From positions 186,001 through 250,000 of the forward strand of contig NZ_FODR01000005.1 of NCBI RefSeq assembly GCF_900110415.1: 64,000 nucleotides of DNA, in the 5' to 3' direction. A program made the position numbers and the translations under genes. Below are positions 43,288-51,589 of this stretch, in pieces. The number at the start of each line of letters is the position of its first letter. The first letter of the stretch is position 1. The DNA is from Mucilaginibacter sp. OK283. Lineage in GTDB: Bacteria > Bacteroidota > Bacteroidia > Sphingobacteriales > Sphingobacteriaceae. Under the pieces are notes generated by a model. That model did not search any database. It saw only the letters and a list, made by a program, of their open reading frames with translations, and was not told where the DNA came from.

Positions 43288-44352
43288 CTAATTACAGTTA
43301 ATGCTTCTTGGGTTGGTTGGGCTTCCGCAAGAGAACTCATATTTACTTTGGCTGTATTTGGGGCTGGGGTTATCGGTAACCTCAAGCGGGACCATAAATT
43401 GATCATTATATCCCGGCATGGTTACCTGTTCGGCTGAGCCATTGCCCAACGCCACGTTTTTGCCGGCAGTGCTGCCGTTAAAACTGTAATCAATCAGCGC
43501 ATCCAGTAGCCTGTATACCCCATAGTAATCATAAGCATCATACGCGTTTCTTGAATTGGGCAGCGTGTGGTACGTGGTATAATTGTAACCGGCAACTGTA
43601 GATGGTTTCAGGTAATAGAAATCCTTTTCACTATTGGCTATATTGATGTTTTTAAAAATATCGATGGCCAGCCGGTGGTCGTTAATCACATCTTCATCAT
43701 AAACCTGGCTTATCATTTTAGTATTGGCCGGAAAGCTTTGCAATTGGGCCTGGGTAATCTGGTAGCTGTACCAGGGCGCCATCGTAAACAGGAAACGCCC
43801 GTTTTGTCCCCAACCGTTTTGGGTAAAAGCTTTATAGCCCAGGCCTATGGAGGCTCCGCCGCCGAAGGAATGCCCCATAAAGCCCACTTTTTTGGTATCT
43901 ATAATATTAGGGTAATCTGCCGCTGCTTTGGTAAAGCCAGCCCACAGGGTATAGTAACGATGATCGATGCTGATATCGTTTGTTGCATACGGAACAAACA
44001 CTACTACATAGCCTTTTTTGGCAATGAATTCAAACAGGCCGCGGTTGTATTCCTTATTTTCGCCGCCATAGGGATGCGAGTAAAATATGGTTGGCCTGGG
44101 CGTGCTGATACCGGCCGGGTAAAAGATGGTTACACTGGTGCCCGCGTATTCGGGATTGGCGAAACTGATTTCGGCAACCTGGTAGGAGCCATCAGCGCCG
44201 TATCCTGATGCCGGCCGGGAAATAGGCCCCTGCAGGTCGTCATCTGGCGGCGGGGTCTTGGTAGTGTTACCGCTTTTTGAACACGCCGGCAATATCACAA
44301 GCAGCAGCATGGTTTTAAATAAAATGTTTTTCATTTTTTGGATCGCTTTCAT
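43288..44352 (-). CDS. Alpha/beta-hydrolase lipoprotein
   Basis: About 354 residues from 44352; an alternative start at 44334 gives an equally good lipoprotein signal (MKNILFKTMLLLVILPAC). The fold is an alpha/beta hydrolase: TIFYSHPYGGE oxyanion region, nucleophile elbow GHSFGGG, an acid in the later part (YDEDVINDH) and a His near YHTLPNS. It resembles bacterial PET-hydrolase/dienelactone-type and chlorophyllase-like enzymes. Cys residues near the C-terminus (FSCGSP, SINCN) could form a disulfide. It is likely a secreted esterase; the natural substrate is unknown. Confidence 0.78.
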   Translation of the reverse strand: MKAIQKMKNILFKTMLLLVILPACSKSGNTTKTPPPDDDLQGPISRPASGYGADGSYQVAEISFANPEYAGTSVTIFYPAGISTPRPTIFYSHPYGGENKEYNRGLFEFIAKKGYVVVFVPYATNDISIDHRYYTLWAGFTKAAADYPNIIDTKKVGFMGHSFGGGASIGLGYKAFTQNGWGQNGRFLFTMAPWYSYQITQAQLQSFPANTKMISQVYDEDVINDHRLAIDIFKNINIANSEKDFYYLKPSTVAGYNYTTYHTLPNSRNAYDAYDYYGVYRLLDALIDYSFNGSTAGKNVALGNGSAEQVTMPGYNDQFMVPLEVTDNPSPKYSQSKYEFSCGSPTNPRSINCN

Positions 44353-44391
44353 CGGCTGGTTGTTAAATGTTAAACCTTTTTTCAGATGCAT

Positions 44392-44857
44392 AGCCTTAAA
44401 ACAAGGCCTGAGTTTTACAAATAGCGCTAAACTTCCGAAAAAGGGATGCGAACCGGCGGTATGTGGGGTTCCTGTTCCATTTTCCAGGCTTATTAAGCTT
44501 TATACCTGTTTATATGATGCAAAGATGTTTTTTTAGGGGTAGAGGCAAAGTGTAAAAAGGGCGAAGCTGTAAAAAGCGGGGGTGAAATTCACGCAAAATA
44601 AAAACGACGCGCCGGGAATTCAGGGAAATCACTTTTAAAAGTTGACCCTGAAGAAATGTAACTCTTAAGGAGCAAAAAAAGGGTTCACTATTTATTTTCT
44701 ACAAACAGGTAGCCTCTACGAGGCAGCTTGGAAGTGTATTATCGTTTAAAGGTTAACCGTTTGTAGATGAAAAAGTGTAAAAGCGATTTCGCTGTCCGGG
44801 AATCAAAATTCTCATCACATACTGAAACAAAAAGCTATTTTTAATCAAAAAATATTG
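44392..44857. other. Non-coding spacer
   Basis: About 465 bp between a leftward hydrolase gene and a rightward small gene, so it must hold two divergent promoters. No clear consensus promoter, repeat or coding frame was seen; a small frame starting at 44258 is a shadow of the hydrolase gene. Confidence 0.4.
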
Positions 44858-45253
44858 ATGAAACGTTTACTGGTATCCCTTTTCATTTTAACGTTGTTTA
44901 TAACCGGGGTAGAAGCCCAGGACGCTATTGGTACAAGTAAGCGTGAAAAGAAGGTTTTAAAACTGATAAACTCGTTACCTGAGATTGTAAGGGCCAGGAA
45001 GTATATGGCAGAACATGCTAAAGAGAAGCGAACGTTAAAAGCTTATATAGAAAGCACGCCTACTTTAAGCAAAAAGTATTACAATGTTTCGGTGTGCGAC
45101 GATGCTAATGATCATTTGTTTGCCCACTATAGATTTAGGGTGAATGCAGGTACTTATGCCATTTATTACGACGATTTTGAGCATGATAAACTTGTCCCTT
45201 TAAAGGTTTGGGAAAAACATGCATATGGCATATATAGCGCGCCCGCATTGTAA
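44858..45253 (+). CDS. Small secreted protein of unknown function
   Basis: A 131-residue exported protein: signal peptide MKRLLVSLFILTLFITG with cleavage near VEAQ. The mature part has an amphipathic helical segment (EKKVLKLINSLPEIVRARKY) and then a beta-rich end with VSVCDDANDHLFAHYRFRV and YAIYYDDFEHDKLVPL. The ATG at 44858 is preferred to a TTG one codon before. It has no operon partner. The sequence looks genuinely coding, but I do not recognise a family. Confidence 0.65.
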   Translation: MKRLLVSLFILTLFITGVEAQDAIGTSKREKKVLKLINSLPEIVRARKYMAEHAKEKRTLKAYIESTPTLSKKYYNVSVCDDANDHLFAHYRFRVNAGTYAIYYDDFEHDKLVPLKVWEKHAYGIYSAPAL

Positions 45254-45396
45254 CCCATTGCCGTACGCCGGCAAGCAATGGATCAACGTAAACAAAGGGA
45301 GGTGGTTAGAAGCCGGGGAGGATGATTCGTATAACATTCAATAAAAAAAGGTAGGAATTTTGTGTCGTAATAATTAACATAAACAAGCATATATTT

Positions 45397-46224
45397 ATGA
45401 AGAATGTAATTGTAGTAATTGGCGCAGGCTCCATAGGGCAGGCTATTGCACGCAGGGTTAGTGCCGGAAAGCATATTTTGCTGGCCGATTTGAAGCAAGA
45501 GAATGGAGATGCTGCCGCCAAAGTGTTGAGCGAGGCAGGTTTTGAGGTAAGCACCACAACGGTTGATATTTCGTCGCGTATGTCTATCCAGGCGTTGGTT
45601 GAAAAAGCGACATTAATCGGCAGCATAACCGGATTGATACAAGCCGCCGGTGTATCGCCGTCACAGGCATCGCCTTCAACGATACTGCATGTCGATCTTT
45701 ATGGCAACGCTGTCGTATTGGAAGAATTTGGCAAAGTGATTGCCAGCGGCGGATCCGGCGTAGTTATCGCTTCCCAGTCGGGGCACCGCTTGCCGGCATT
45801 AACTCCTGAACAGGATAAGGCGTTGGCAACCACACCTGCGGACGAATTGCTATCTTTAGATTTTTTACAGCCTGCCCAGGTTAAAGATTCATTACATGCT
45901 TATCAATTATCCAAAAGAGGAAATTCACTGCGCGTAATGGCCGAAGCTGTTACTTGGGGCAAACGTGGTGCGCGGATCAACGCGATTAGCCCCGGAATTA
46001 TTATTACGCCGCTGGCTAAGGATGAACTAAGCGGCCCCCGCGGCGAAGGTTATCGCAAAATGATCGATATCTCCGCTGTCGGAAGAGCCGGTACTCCCGA
46101 CGAGATTGGAAGCGTAGGCGCTTTGCTTATGGGGCAAGACGGAGCCTTCATTACCGGCAGCGACTTTTTGATGGATGGCGGTGTAACAGCTGCTTATTGG
46201 TACGGCGACCTTGCTCCGAAATAG
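45397..46224 (+). CDS. SDR-family oxidoreductase
   Basis: A 275-residue SDR. The cofactor motif is GAGSIG (residues 9-14), closer to the GxGxxG of extended or atypical SDRs than to TGxxxGIG. The NNAG position reads QAAG (82-85). The active-site Tyr169-x3-Lys173 (YQLSK) is present, as is the VDGG-like MDGG near the C-terminus. A 30-residue insert (about 135-165) sits between the usual Ser and Tyr. Such SDRs are found as stand-alone enzymes in many soil bacteria. There are no metabolic partners next to it, so the substrate is open. Confidence 0.85.
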   Translation: MKNVIVVIGAGSIGQAIARRVSAGKHILLADLKQENGDAAAKVLSEAGFEVSTTTVDISSRMSIQALVEKATLIGSITGLIQAAGVSPSQASPSTILHVDLYGNAVVLEEFGKVIASGGSGVVIASQSGHRLPALTPEQDKALATTPADELLSLDFLQPAQVKDSLHAYQLSKRGNSLRVMAEAVTWGKRGARINAISPGIIITPLAKDELSGPRGEGYRKMIDISAVGRAGTPDEIGSVGALLMGQDGAFITGSDFLMDGGVTAAYWYGDLAPK

Positions 46225-46365
46225 CGAGATTGACCGCGAATCTCGTGGTCTCTATGCCCTCCCAGCTACTGCAAAGTATTTTCGCTGAGCTTGTTATAAC
46301 TATGGGGATACCCCGTTGATAAGTAAACACCATGCAGCGTAATAAATACCCAACTCCCCATGTTT

Positions 46366-46392
46366 AACTCCATCCGGGAGTTTGCGTTTTTT
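46366..46392 (+). terminator. Weak hairpin behind the SDR gene
   Basis: AACTCC (46366-46371) pairs with GGAGTT (46377-46382), followed by TGCG and a T-run. It is 140 nt after the SDR stop, so a terminator role is only possible. The rest of the 225-bp gap shows nothing else. Confidence 0.3.
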
Positions 46393-46449
46393 AACCGTAT
46401 AAAAACATACTGGCGTACAAACCCGGGGGGCGGCGCCCAGGTACAGAAT

Positions 46450-46848
46450 TTACCTGTCATTACAAATTAAATTTACATTTCGCTTATTAGGCGATGTTAA
46501 ATCTACCCGGTACGATTCAAATGTATCTGCTAAGCCGTTATTGTAGCTGATTCTTATTTTTATATAAATTTCTCCCCAACCTTTATTACACATGGTAAAA
46601 AAAGGATTATCACCGTTGTTTATTACCACAATATGTTGCTGCCCATAAGTGCCATCCAGGGTATAATCAATTTGTTTTATTGATTTTATAAATTGCGGGT
46701 TGCCTATTACAAAAACCTTCCAGCTTTTATAATCGGTTCTGTTGGTACTATACTCTTTGTACTCATTGTCAAAGTGTCCGGGCTGAGATTGTCCCCAACA
46801 TTCGGGCAAGGTTAATAATAGGAGAAACAAAATTGATACAATTTTCAT
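46450..46848 (-). CDS. Exported pYEATS-like domain protein
   Basis: A 132-residue protein with a signal peptide (SILFLLLLTLPECWGQ). The mature part matches the pattern of the prokaryotic YEATS (pYEATS) domain: W-x-V-F-V opening strand (SWKVFVIG), the I-x-x-I-x-Y-x-L-x-x-T segment (IKQIDYTLDGTYG), a Phe-containing middle, and the GWGEIYIKIRI hallmark. pYEATS domains are known from predicted signalling and conflict systems and are usually cytoplasmic; export is unexpected. The gene begins 7 nt after the stop of the membrane-protein gene at 46856, so the two are an operon. Domain identity rests on motif recognition; function is unknown. Confidence 0.6.
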   Translation of the reverse strand: MKIVSILFLLLLTLPECWGQSQPGHFDNEYKEYSTNRTDYKSWKVFVIGNPQFIKSIKQIDYTLDGTYGQQHIVVINNGDNPFFTMCNKGWGEIYIKIRISYNNGLADTFESYRVDLTSPNKRNVNLICNDR

Positions 46849-46855
46849 GGCGCAA

Positions 46856-47470
46856 TCAATTTTCGGGGATCAGTTCAACAGTAGGAGTTATTGGGTTAAA
46901 TGTTGGCGACACCCATCTTTTTTTTGTTTTCGTATCTTCCAGCACTACTTTAGGGTAGGCATCCTGAAAATCTTCGTTAGTATAATAAAAAGTGACTTTA
47001 TAACCTTGCCCCGATGGTTTAACAGGCAGCTCAACGCCATTTTGAACGTCATTATAGTTTTTGTAAAAAGTAAACTTTAATGAAGAAACCTCCGGGGGCA
47101 CACCGTTTGGAAGGTCCTTCAGTTTAAACCGGTAGCAGAAAAAATTTGATTTTAAAATAGTGATAGTTTCGTAGGTGTTTTGTTTAGTATTTATACTGTC
47201 CAGCTGCATTCTTTTAATCATTGTTTCATAAGCTGTTAATTTGCTGTCTGTTGATTTATAATAAAAGAAAACACTAACAGCGATGGAGAGTACCGCAATT
47301 AATATAAATAACGTTATCACCGAAATGTCGAGTTGCAGGCCATAGCCCCCAAAGTGTTGCTTTTCTATCAGTTTTGCCTGGTTTCCCCACCGGTACATAG
47401 CCATGCACAGCAAAATGATGATCATCCCAAATATTGGCAGTATTGTGTAAATAAGCGAGCCGATGGTCAT
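46856..47470 (-). CDS. Two-helix membrane protein with beta-rich soluble domain
   Basis: A 204-residue protein: two transmembrane helices (about residues 6-26 and 48-70), a short coiled segment (KLTAYETMIKRMQLDSINTK), and a C-terminal beta-rich domain of about 110 residues (YRFKLKDLPNG, LKFTFYKNYND, YKVTFYYTNEDF). I do not recognise the domain. It is the first gene of a two-gene operon with the exported pYEATS-like protein, whose start is 7 nt downstream. Likely topology places the beta domain in the periplasm with its partner. It faces another secreted/membrane pair across a control region with a 21-bp repeat. Confidence 0.65.
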   Translation of the reverse strand: MTIGSLIYTILPIFGMIIILLCMAMYRWGNQAKLIEKQHFGGYGLQLDISVITLFILIAVLSIAVSVFFYYKSTDSKLTAYETMIKRMQLDSINTKQNTYETITILKSNFFCYRFKLKDLPNGVPPEVSSLKFTFYKNYNDVQNGVELPVKPSGQGYKVTFYYTNEDFQDAYPKVVLEDTKTKKRWVSPTFNPITPTVELIPEN

Positions 47471-47584
47471 GTCGATGCGAGTTACAACCTTAATTTGCTA
47501 CTTGAAAAAACTTATTTAAATGTAAAGCTTATTTAAATTTCAGGTAAATGAATTTCTTTAAAATAAAGTTATTGTATCGCAAAT

Positions 47585-47624
47585 TGTAAACTATTGTAAA
47601 TGAAATGTAAACTATTGTAAATGA
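47585..47624. repeat. Two perfect 19-nt direct repeats with 21-bp period
   Basis: TGTAAACTATTGTAAATGA stands at 47585-47603 and 47606-47624. Each unit itself contains TGTAAA twice. The pair lies in the 350-bp gap between two divergent gene pairs; the two-turn spacing is what a dimeric regulator would use. Confidence 0.6.
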
Positions 47625-47823
47625 TGTTTTACACTTTATAATGATATTCCCCGGCAAGATTATCCTGTGCCGGCCGAAATTAAAGCACCTGCGGAAAAAT
47701 GGGTTGCACATATTCTTTTTATCCACTATATTAGTTTAATATTCAGCTTGTTATAAGTTGCCGGTATTTTAATTTCTCCGTTTTAAAATGCCAGTCAATC
47801 TGTGCCCTCTTAAGCCTGTTAGT

Positions 47824-48540
47824 ATGACTTTGCAATGTGTTTTAAAAAAAGCTGCTATCCTTTTGGTCTTTATGCTCATGTGTAGCTTAAAGGGTTTTTC
47901 GCAAACTGATAGTCTTCGTTTTTATGCCAGTCAGTTAGATTCAATTTATAGTAAATGGGTTAACTCGCCCGATAGCACGCTTAAAAAAGATTCGGTTATA
48001 ACGGCCTTTTTACACGTAAACCCTACATCTAAGATAAAAGCTGCAGGCACGCTTCAAGGCTTTGCCCTTACATATAATACCCCCGAAATAAACTGGTATG
48101 AATTGGCAACGGTAATAGACAAAGATTCTGTTGGTTATTTAATTAAGGTGCGCATCCCCCGAAAAATTTATAATCAGCATAAAATGCTCACCTGCTGGGC
48201 TGTTTGGTGGGGGCGCGAGACGCAGGTTGTTAAATATGGCGGTATTAATATGCGAATAAAACTAACGCTGCAATCCCAACCGCAAAAAGCCAGCGTATAT
48301 TTAATACCGCACAGAATTTGGAAGAGCAAATTTGAAAACACCACGTGGCAAGATCATATCGGTTTGTTGAGTGATTACATGGTGGATAGCGATCAAACAA
48401 ACACCGCTGTAACCATTGATGAAACTGTCTATACAGTGGTATTCAAGTTGGGTAATAAATTCCTTACCCGTACGCACTATACCAGGCCGATGGATATAGA
48501 ACCAACTCAAAAAGTCACTGTAGATTTTCAAAATGAATAA
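47824..48540 (+). CDS. Secreted protein of unknown function, partner of a membrane protein
   Basis: About 238 residues from the ATG at 47824, which gives a standard signal peptide (AAILLVFMLMCSLKGFSQ); an upstream in-frame ATG at 47788 would add 12 residues in front of it. The mature protein is mixed alpha/beta (FYASQLDSIYSKWVNSPDST, then WAVWWGRETQVVKYGG) with no family that I recognise. Its stop overlaps the start of the next gene by 8 nt, so translation is coupled. The gene faces the pYEATS-like pair in divergent orientation. The role is unknown. Confidence 0.65.
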   Translation: MTLQCVLKKAAILLVFMLMCSLKGFSQTDSLRFYASQLDSIYSKWVNSPDSTLKKDSVITAFLHVNPTSKIKAAGTLQGFALTYNTPEINWYELATVIDKDSVGYLIKVRIPRKIYNQHKMLTCWAVWWGRETQVVKYGGINMRIKLTLQSQPQKASVYLIPHRIWKSKFENTTWQDHIGLLSDYMVDSDQTNTAVTIDETVYTVVFKLGNKFLTRTHYTRPMDIEPTQKVTVDFQNE

Positions 48541-49084
48541 ATGGAAAACTATTTTAAAAGCCGGTTCGGGAGTGTTTGCAACCATTCCGGGTTTGGCGGT
48601 GCTTTTAAGCAATATTGGGGTACCACCCGATAGTTCAAAATACCTGTTTTGTGGCATTATAGAATCCTTTGGCGTATTTACGCTTTTAATATTGAGGTTC
48701 AACTCCGGCTATTTCAAATCCCTTTCTGTAAAAACCATCAATCTTTTAGCTATAGTTTCGATAGTAACATTTGGGCTTACATTGTTTTTTTACCTGTTCC
48801 TTTTTAACCAGTATGTTGTGGGGTATAAGGATTCGAAGTCCGTATTTTTCCCGGTATGGCCCCAGGGCGAACTTAGGCAGGGGCTGCAGGAAACAGGCAG
48901 TAAAGCCAACTTAATAAGGGAGTGGGGCCGTGATGATGTACGCACGGTTATCCAGTCGTCGTCATCGGCCATGTTAAACTATAGCATGCTGCTGTTTTTA
49001 CTAATATACCAACTGATTTTCGTATCGCTTACCTTTGCATTTGGGATACTTTCGATAAGGGTTAGCGAGATTGATAAAGGATAG
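48533..49084 (+). CDS. Four-helix membrane protein of unknown function
   Basis: A 183-residue membrane protein with about four hydrophobic helices (around residues 8-28, 38-56, 66-92 and 148-172) and one soluble loop of about 50 residues (VVGYKDSKSVFFPVWPQGE, then REWGRDDVRTVIQSS) between helices 3 and 4. The start codon overlaps the preceding gene by 8 nt. Size and plan recall small-helix effector or sensor membrane proteins of conflict systems, but no motif confirms this. It completes the four-gene cluster with the pYEATS-like operon. Confidence 0.65.
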   Translation: MNKWKTILKAGSGVFATIPGLAVLLSNIGVPPDSSKYLFCGIIESFGVFTLLILRFNSGYFKSLSVKTINLLAIVSIVTFGLTLFFYLFLFNQYVVGYKDSKSVFFPVWPQGELRQGLQETGSKANLIREWGRDDVRTVIQSSSSAMLNYSMLLFLLIYQLIFVSLTFAFGILSIRVSEIDKG

Positions 49085-49136
49085 TATTGGAGAGCTTTTT
49101 TGGAATGAGGCAGTTTTAGCGTTAAAGTGTACTGTG

Positions 49137-49196
49137 CCGGTACAAGGTGACACACCCTGATACGGGATGACACGCCATGGTACGGGGTGGTACACC
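49137..49196 (+). repeat. 20-bp tandem repeat, three units
   Basis: Three units with exact 20-bp period (49137-49156, 49157-49176, 49177-49196) of consensus GGTACGGGGTGACACNCC. The rest of the 300-bp gap 49085-49393 contains nothing recognised. Confidence 0.65.
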
Positions 49197-49393
49197 ACTG
49201 GTGGTTAATATTTTTAACTGAAACGGAGTTTTTGAGCCAGGAAATCGGTATTATGCTTTACCGGTAATCCGCGCCGTTGTTGGAGGTGACAACTCCAACA
49301 ATAAGCAGCCGAAACTTTCAGACTAAGAAAATCACAAGTCAGCCATCGCTCAATGTCCACAATACAATGCTTGCACCAAAATTGGTTTCTAAT

Positions 49394-49951
49394 TTATAAA
49401 TCATTGCTTTCGTAAGAGAGCTTTATATTAGGTTTAGCGGAGGCAATTTTGTTTATTATCTCATGATCCAATGAGTCGTCATAAGTGATTTCATTAAGAA
49501 GAGCAAATTGAATTATGCTATTCGTGAATACTGTCCGGTCATTGAACTTTACATTTTGTAAAATTAAATGCTGTACCGGCAAGCCTCGCATAAGCCAAAG
49601 TTCATCTAATTCCACATACTCAAATTTTAAAAAATCGATTTTTTTAAAAGCCAACAACCAGTCCGGAATTTTACAATAAGTTCGCTCGTCGGGGCGGATA
49701 TATTAGAAAGTGGGCTGTAAAATTAATCGCTTCACTTCGTATAGATCTTCGCTAACGGCTTTTGTCAGGTCATCGCGGTTGAAATCGGCGGTAATAAATA
49801 ATATATATGGCACATCGTTTAATCCAACTAAAACGCATTTTGGATTGAGATAAAATATTTTGGCCTCGCCATTTAGGCCACTAAAATCTGCATTTACAGT
49901 AGTATAGCTTATTTTCGATATCGGAATTTTATCATTTTGAGGTTTCCTCAT
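49394..49951 (-). pseudogene. Gene of unknown function interrupted by an in-frame stop
   Basis: Two minus-strand frames, 49703-49951 (82 residues) and 49394-49657 (87 residues), are in the same reading frame, and the 15 codons between them are open. Only one TAA (49703-49705) separates them: ...LQPTF, stop, YIRPDERTYCKIPDW... continuing into the second part. The intact protein would have about 185 residues: an N-terminal beta-rich part (IPISKISYTTVNADFSG) and a C-terminal part with leucine-rich-repeat-like spacing (FLKFEYVELDELWLMRGLPV). It looks like a recently inactivated gene. No family was recognised. Confidence 0.6.
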
Positions 49952-50138
49952 CGTAGCCTAATAGTCTAATTACAAAAAAGTATCAAAAAATAAATATAAG
50001 AAAATTGGCTTTCGCCAAGCAATGAATTGATTATTGTTTTAGCCTGAAAAACTGCCTCGATGAGGTGCCCATTATTTTTTACCAATTACTAAAAGAAATC
50101 CTTTTGTATCAGTTCCTTTGTAAATAAACCAACCACAA

Positions 50139-51416
50139 TTGAACATAGGGATTTTTACTTACGGAACACGGGGCGATATACAGCCCTATATTGCTTTGGC
50201 TTTAGGGCTTAGCGAAAAAACACACCAGGTAATTATTGCGGCGCCAGGAAATTTCAAGGAATTAGTGGAGGGCTATGGCCTTGCCTTTCATCCGCTGTAT
50301 GGAAATGCCGAAAAAATGATGAATTCGCCGGAGGGGCAGAGCGTATTAAAAACAGAGAACACCATTAAGCTGATGAAGTACTTTTTTAAAGCGCTTCATG
50401 AAATAAGGGGGCCTTTACGCAAAAGCTGTATAGAAGGAATTAACCAGGTAGATTTTATTATAGCCAATGCAGCAACGCTGCCCATTACCAGCGCGATTGC
50501 AGAAAAGCAACATAAAAAAATTGCGCTGACCTATTTTATGCCGCCGGTTGTACCTACAGCTGAATTCCCCTTGGGCGATTTTGATTTCCTGAATTTTGCC
50601 TGGTATAATAAACTTACCTATAAGCTGGCGCACCTGTTTTTCTGGAAGTTTGTAAAGAAAGAGACCAACGAATTCAGACAAGAATTAGGCCTGCCCATTT
50701 TAAAGGTAAACCTTATAGACTATATTGGCAAGCAACAGCCACTCGACTTATATTGCTTAAGCCCCAGCCTGATTCCGCAACCTAAAGATTGGGATGATAA
50801 CCATAAAATAACCGGCTTTTTAACTGTTCCGGAAGAAAAAATACCGGGCCAGTTTAAGGACGAAACCCCGGCTACATTAAATGATTGGTTACAGCAGGGT
50901 GATAAACCCATATACATTGGCTTTGGCAGTAACGGCGTTGGCAATACCGAAAAGTTTATAGATATTTTAAACACCATTTTAAATAAAACCAATGAGCGGG
51001 TTTTGTTTTGTACAGGCTGGTCGCTTTTCGAAAACCTACCGGTGCATAAAAACCTGTTTGTAGCAAAATATGTAAACCACGGGGCTGTTTTACCAAAATG
51101 TAAGGCAGGCGTATTTCACGGTGGCGCCGGAACGCTGGCAGCTATGCTGCGTAGCAATTTGCCGGTAATTATTATTTCGTTTTACACCGACCAGCCAACC
51201 TGGGGCAAAATAGCCGAACGGATGAAATTCGGGGTGCATATCCCGGTTAAAAAGCTCGATGCCGATAAGCTGATTTCGGCGCTATCAAAAATTCAAACCA
51301 ATGAAGTAAGGAACAATGCGGCAGCTATTGGCGGGCAAATAAGGAATGAAAAAGGACTTGAAAATGCCGTGAACGAAATTGAAAAGTACTTTAATGAAGC
51401 AGCTACCGGAAATTAA
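50139..51416 (+). CDS. GT1-family glycosyltransferase (UGT/MGT-like)
   Basis: A 425-residue GT-B enzyme. The N-terminal half starts NIGIFTYGTRGDIQPYIALA, the typical sterol/macrolide glycosyltransferase opening. The C-terminal half has the nucleotide-sugar site VFHGGAGTLAAMLRSNLPV and DQPTWGKIAERM. The start is TTG at 50139: an in-frame stop at 50121 and no ATG between leave no other choice. It transfers an activated sugar to a lipid or small hydrophobic acceptor in the cytoplasm. No biosynthetic neighbours point to the acceptor. A shared hairpin terminator lies behind it. Confidence 0.88.
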   Translation: MNIGIFTYGTRGDIQPYIALALGLSEKTHQVIIAAPGNFKELVEGYGLAFHPLYGNAEKMMNSPEGQSVLKTENTIKLMKYFFKALHEIRGPLRKSCIEGINQVDFIIANAATLPITSAIAEKQHKKIALTYFMPPVVPTAEFPLGDFDFLNFAWYNKLTYKLAHLFFWKFVKKETNEFRQELGLPILKVNLIDYIGKQQPLDLYCLSPSLIPQPKDWDDNHKITGFLTVPEEKIPGQFKDETPATLNDWLQQGDKPIYIGFGSNGVGNTEKFIDILNTILNKTNERVLFCTGWSLFENLPVHKNLFVAKYVNHGAVLPKCKAGVFHGGAGTLAAMLRSNLPVIIISFYTDQPTWGKIAERMKFGVHIPVKKLDADKLISALSKIQTNEVRNNAAAIGGQIRNEKGLENAVNEIEKYFNEAATGN

Positions 51417-51492
51417 GCCGGATCTACATAGTTTTATACATGGCAGACGGCTTTAGAGTTTCTTTTCAAGTAGGTATTGAAGAGCCCGGAAT

Positions 51493-51524
51493 AAAAAACC
51501 GCCTCATAATTGCATATGAGGCGG
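51493..51524 (-). terminator. Hairpin terminator between converging genes
   Basis: CCGCCTCATA (51499-51508) pairs with TATGAGGCGG (51515-51524). On the minus strand six T follow (51493-51498), so it mainly serves the GH5 gene; the plus strand could also use it behind the glycosyltransferase. Confidence 0.8.
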
Positions 51525-51589
51525 CCTTATTGATTGTCTTGCTAACGATATTCTTGGATATATATATTAAAGGTAAATTGTAAAAAGGG

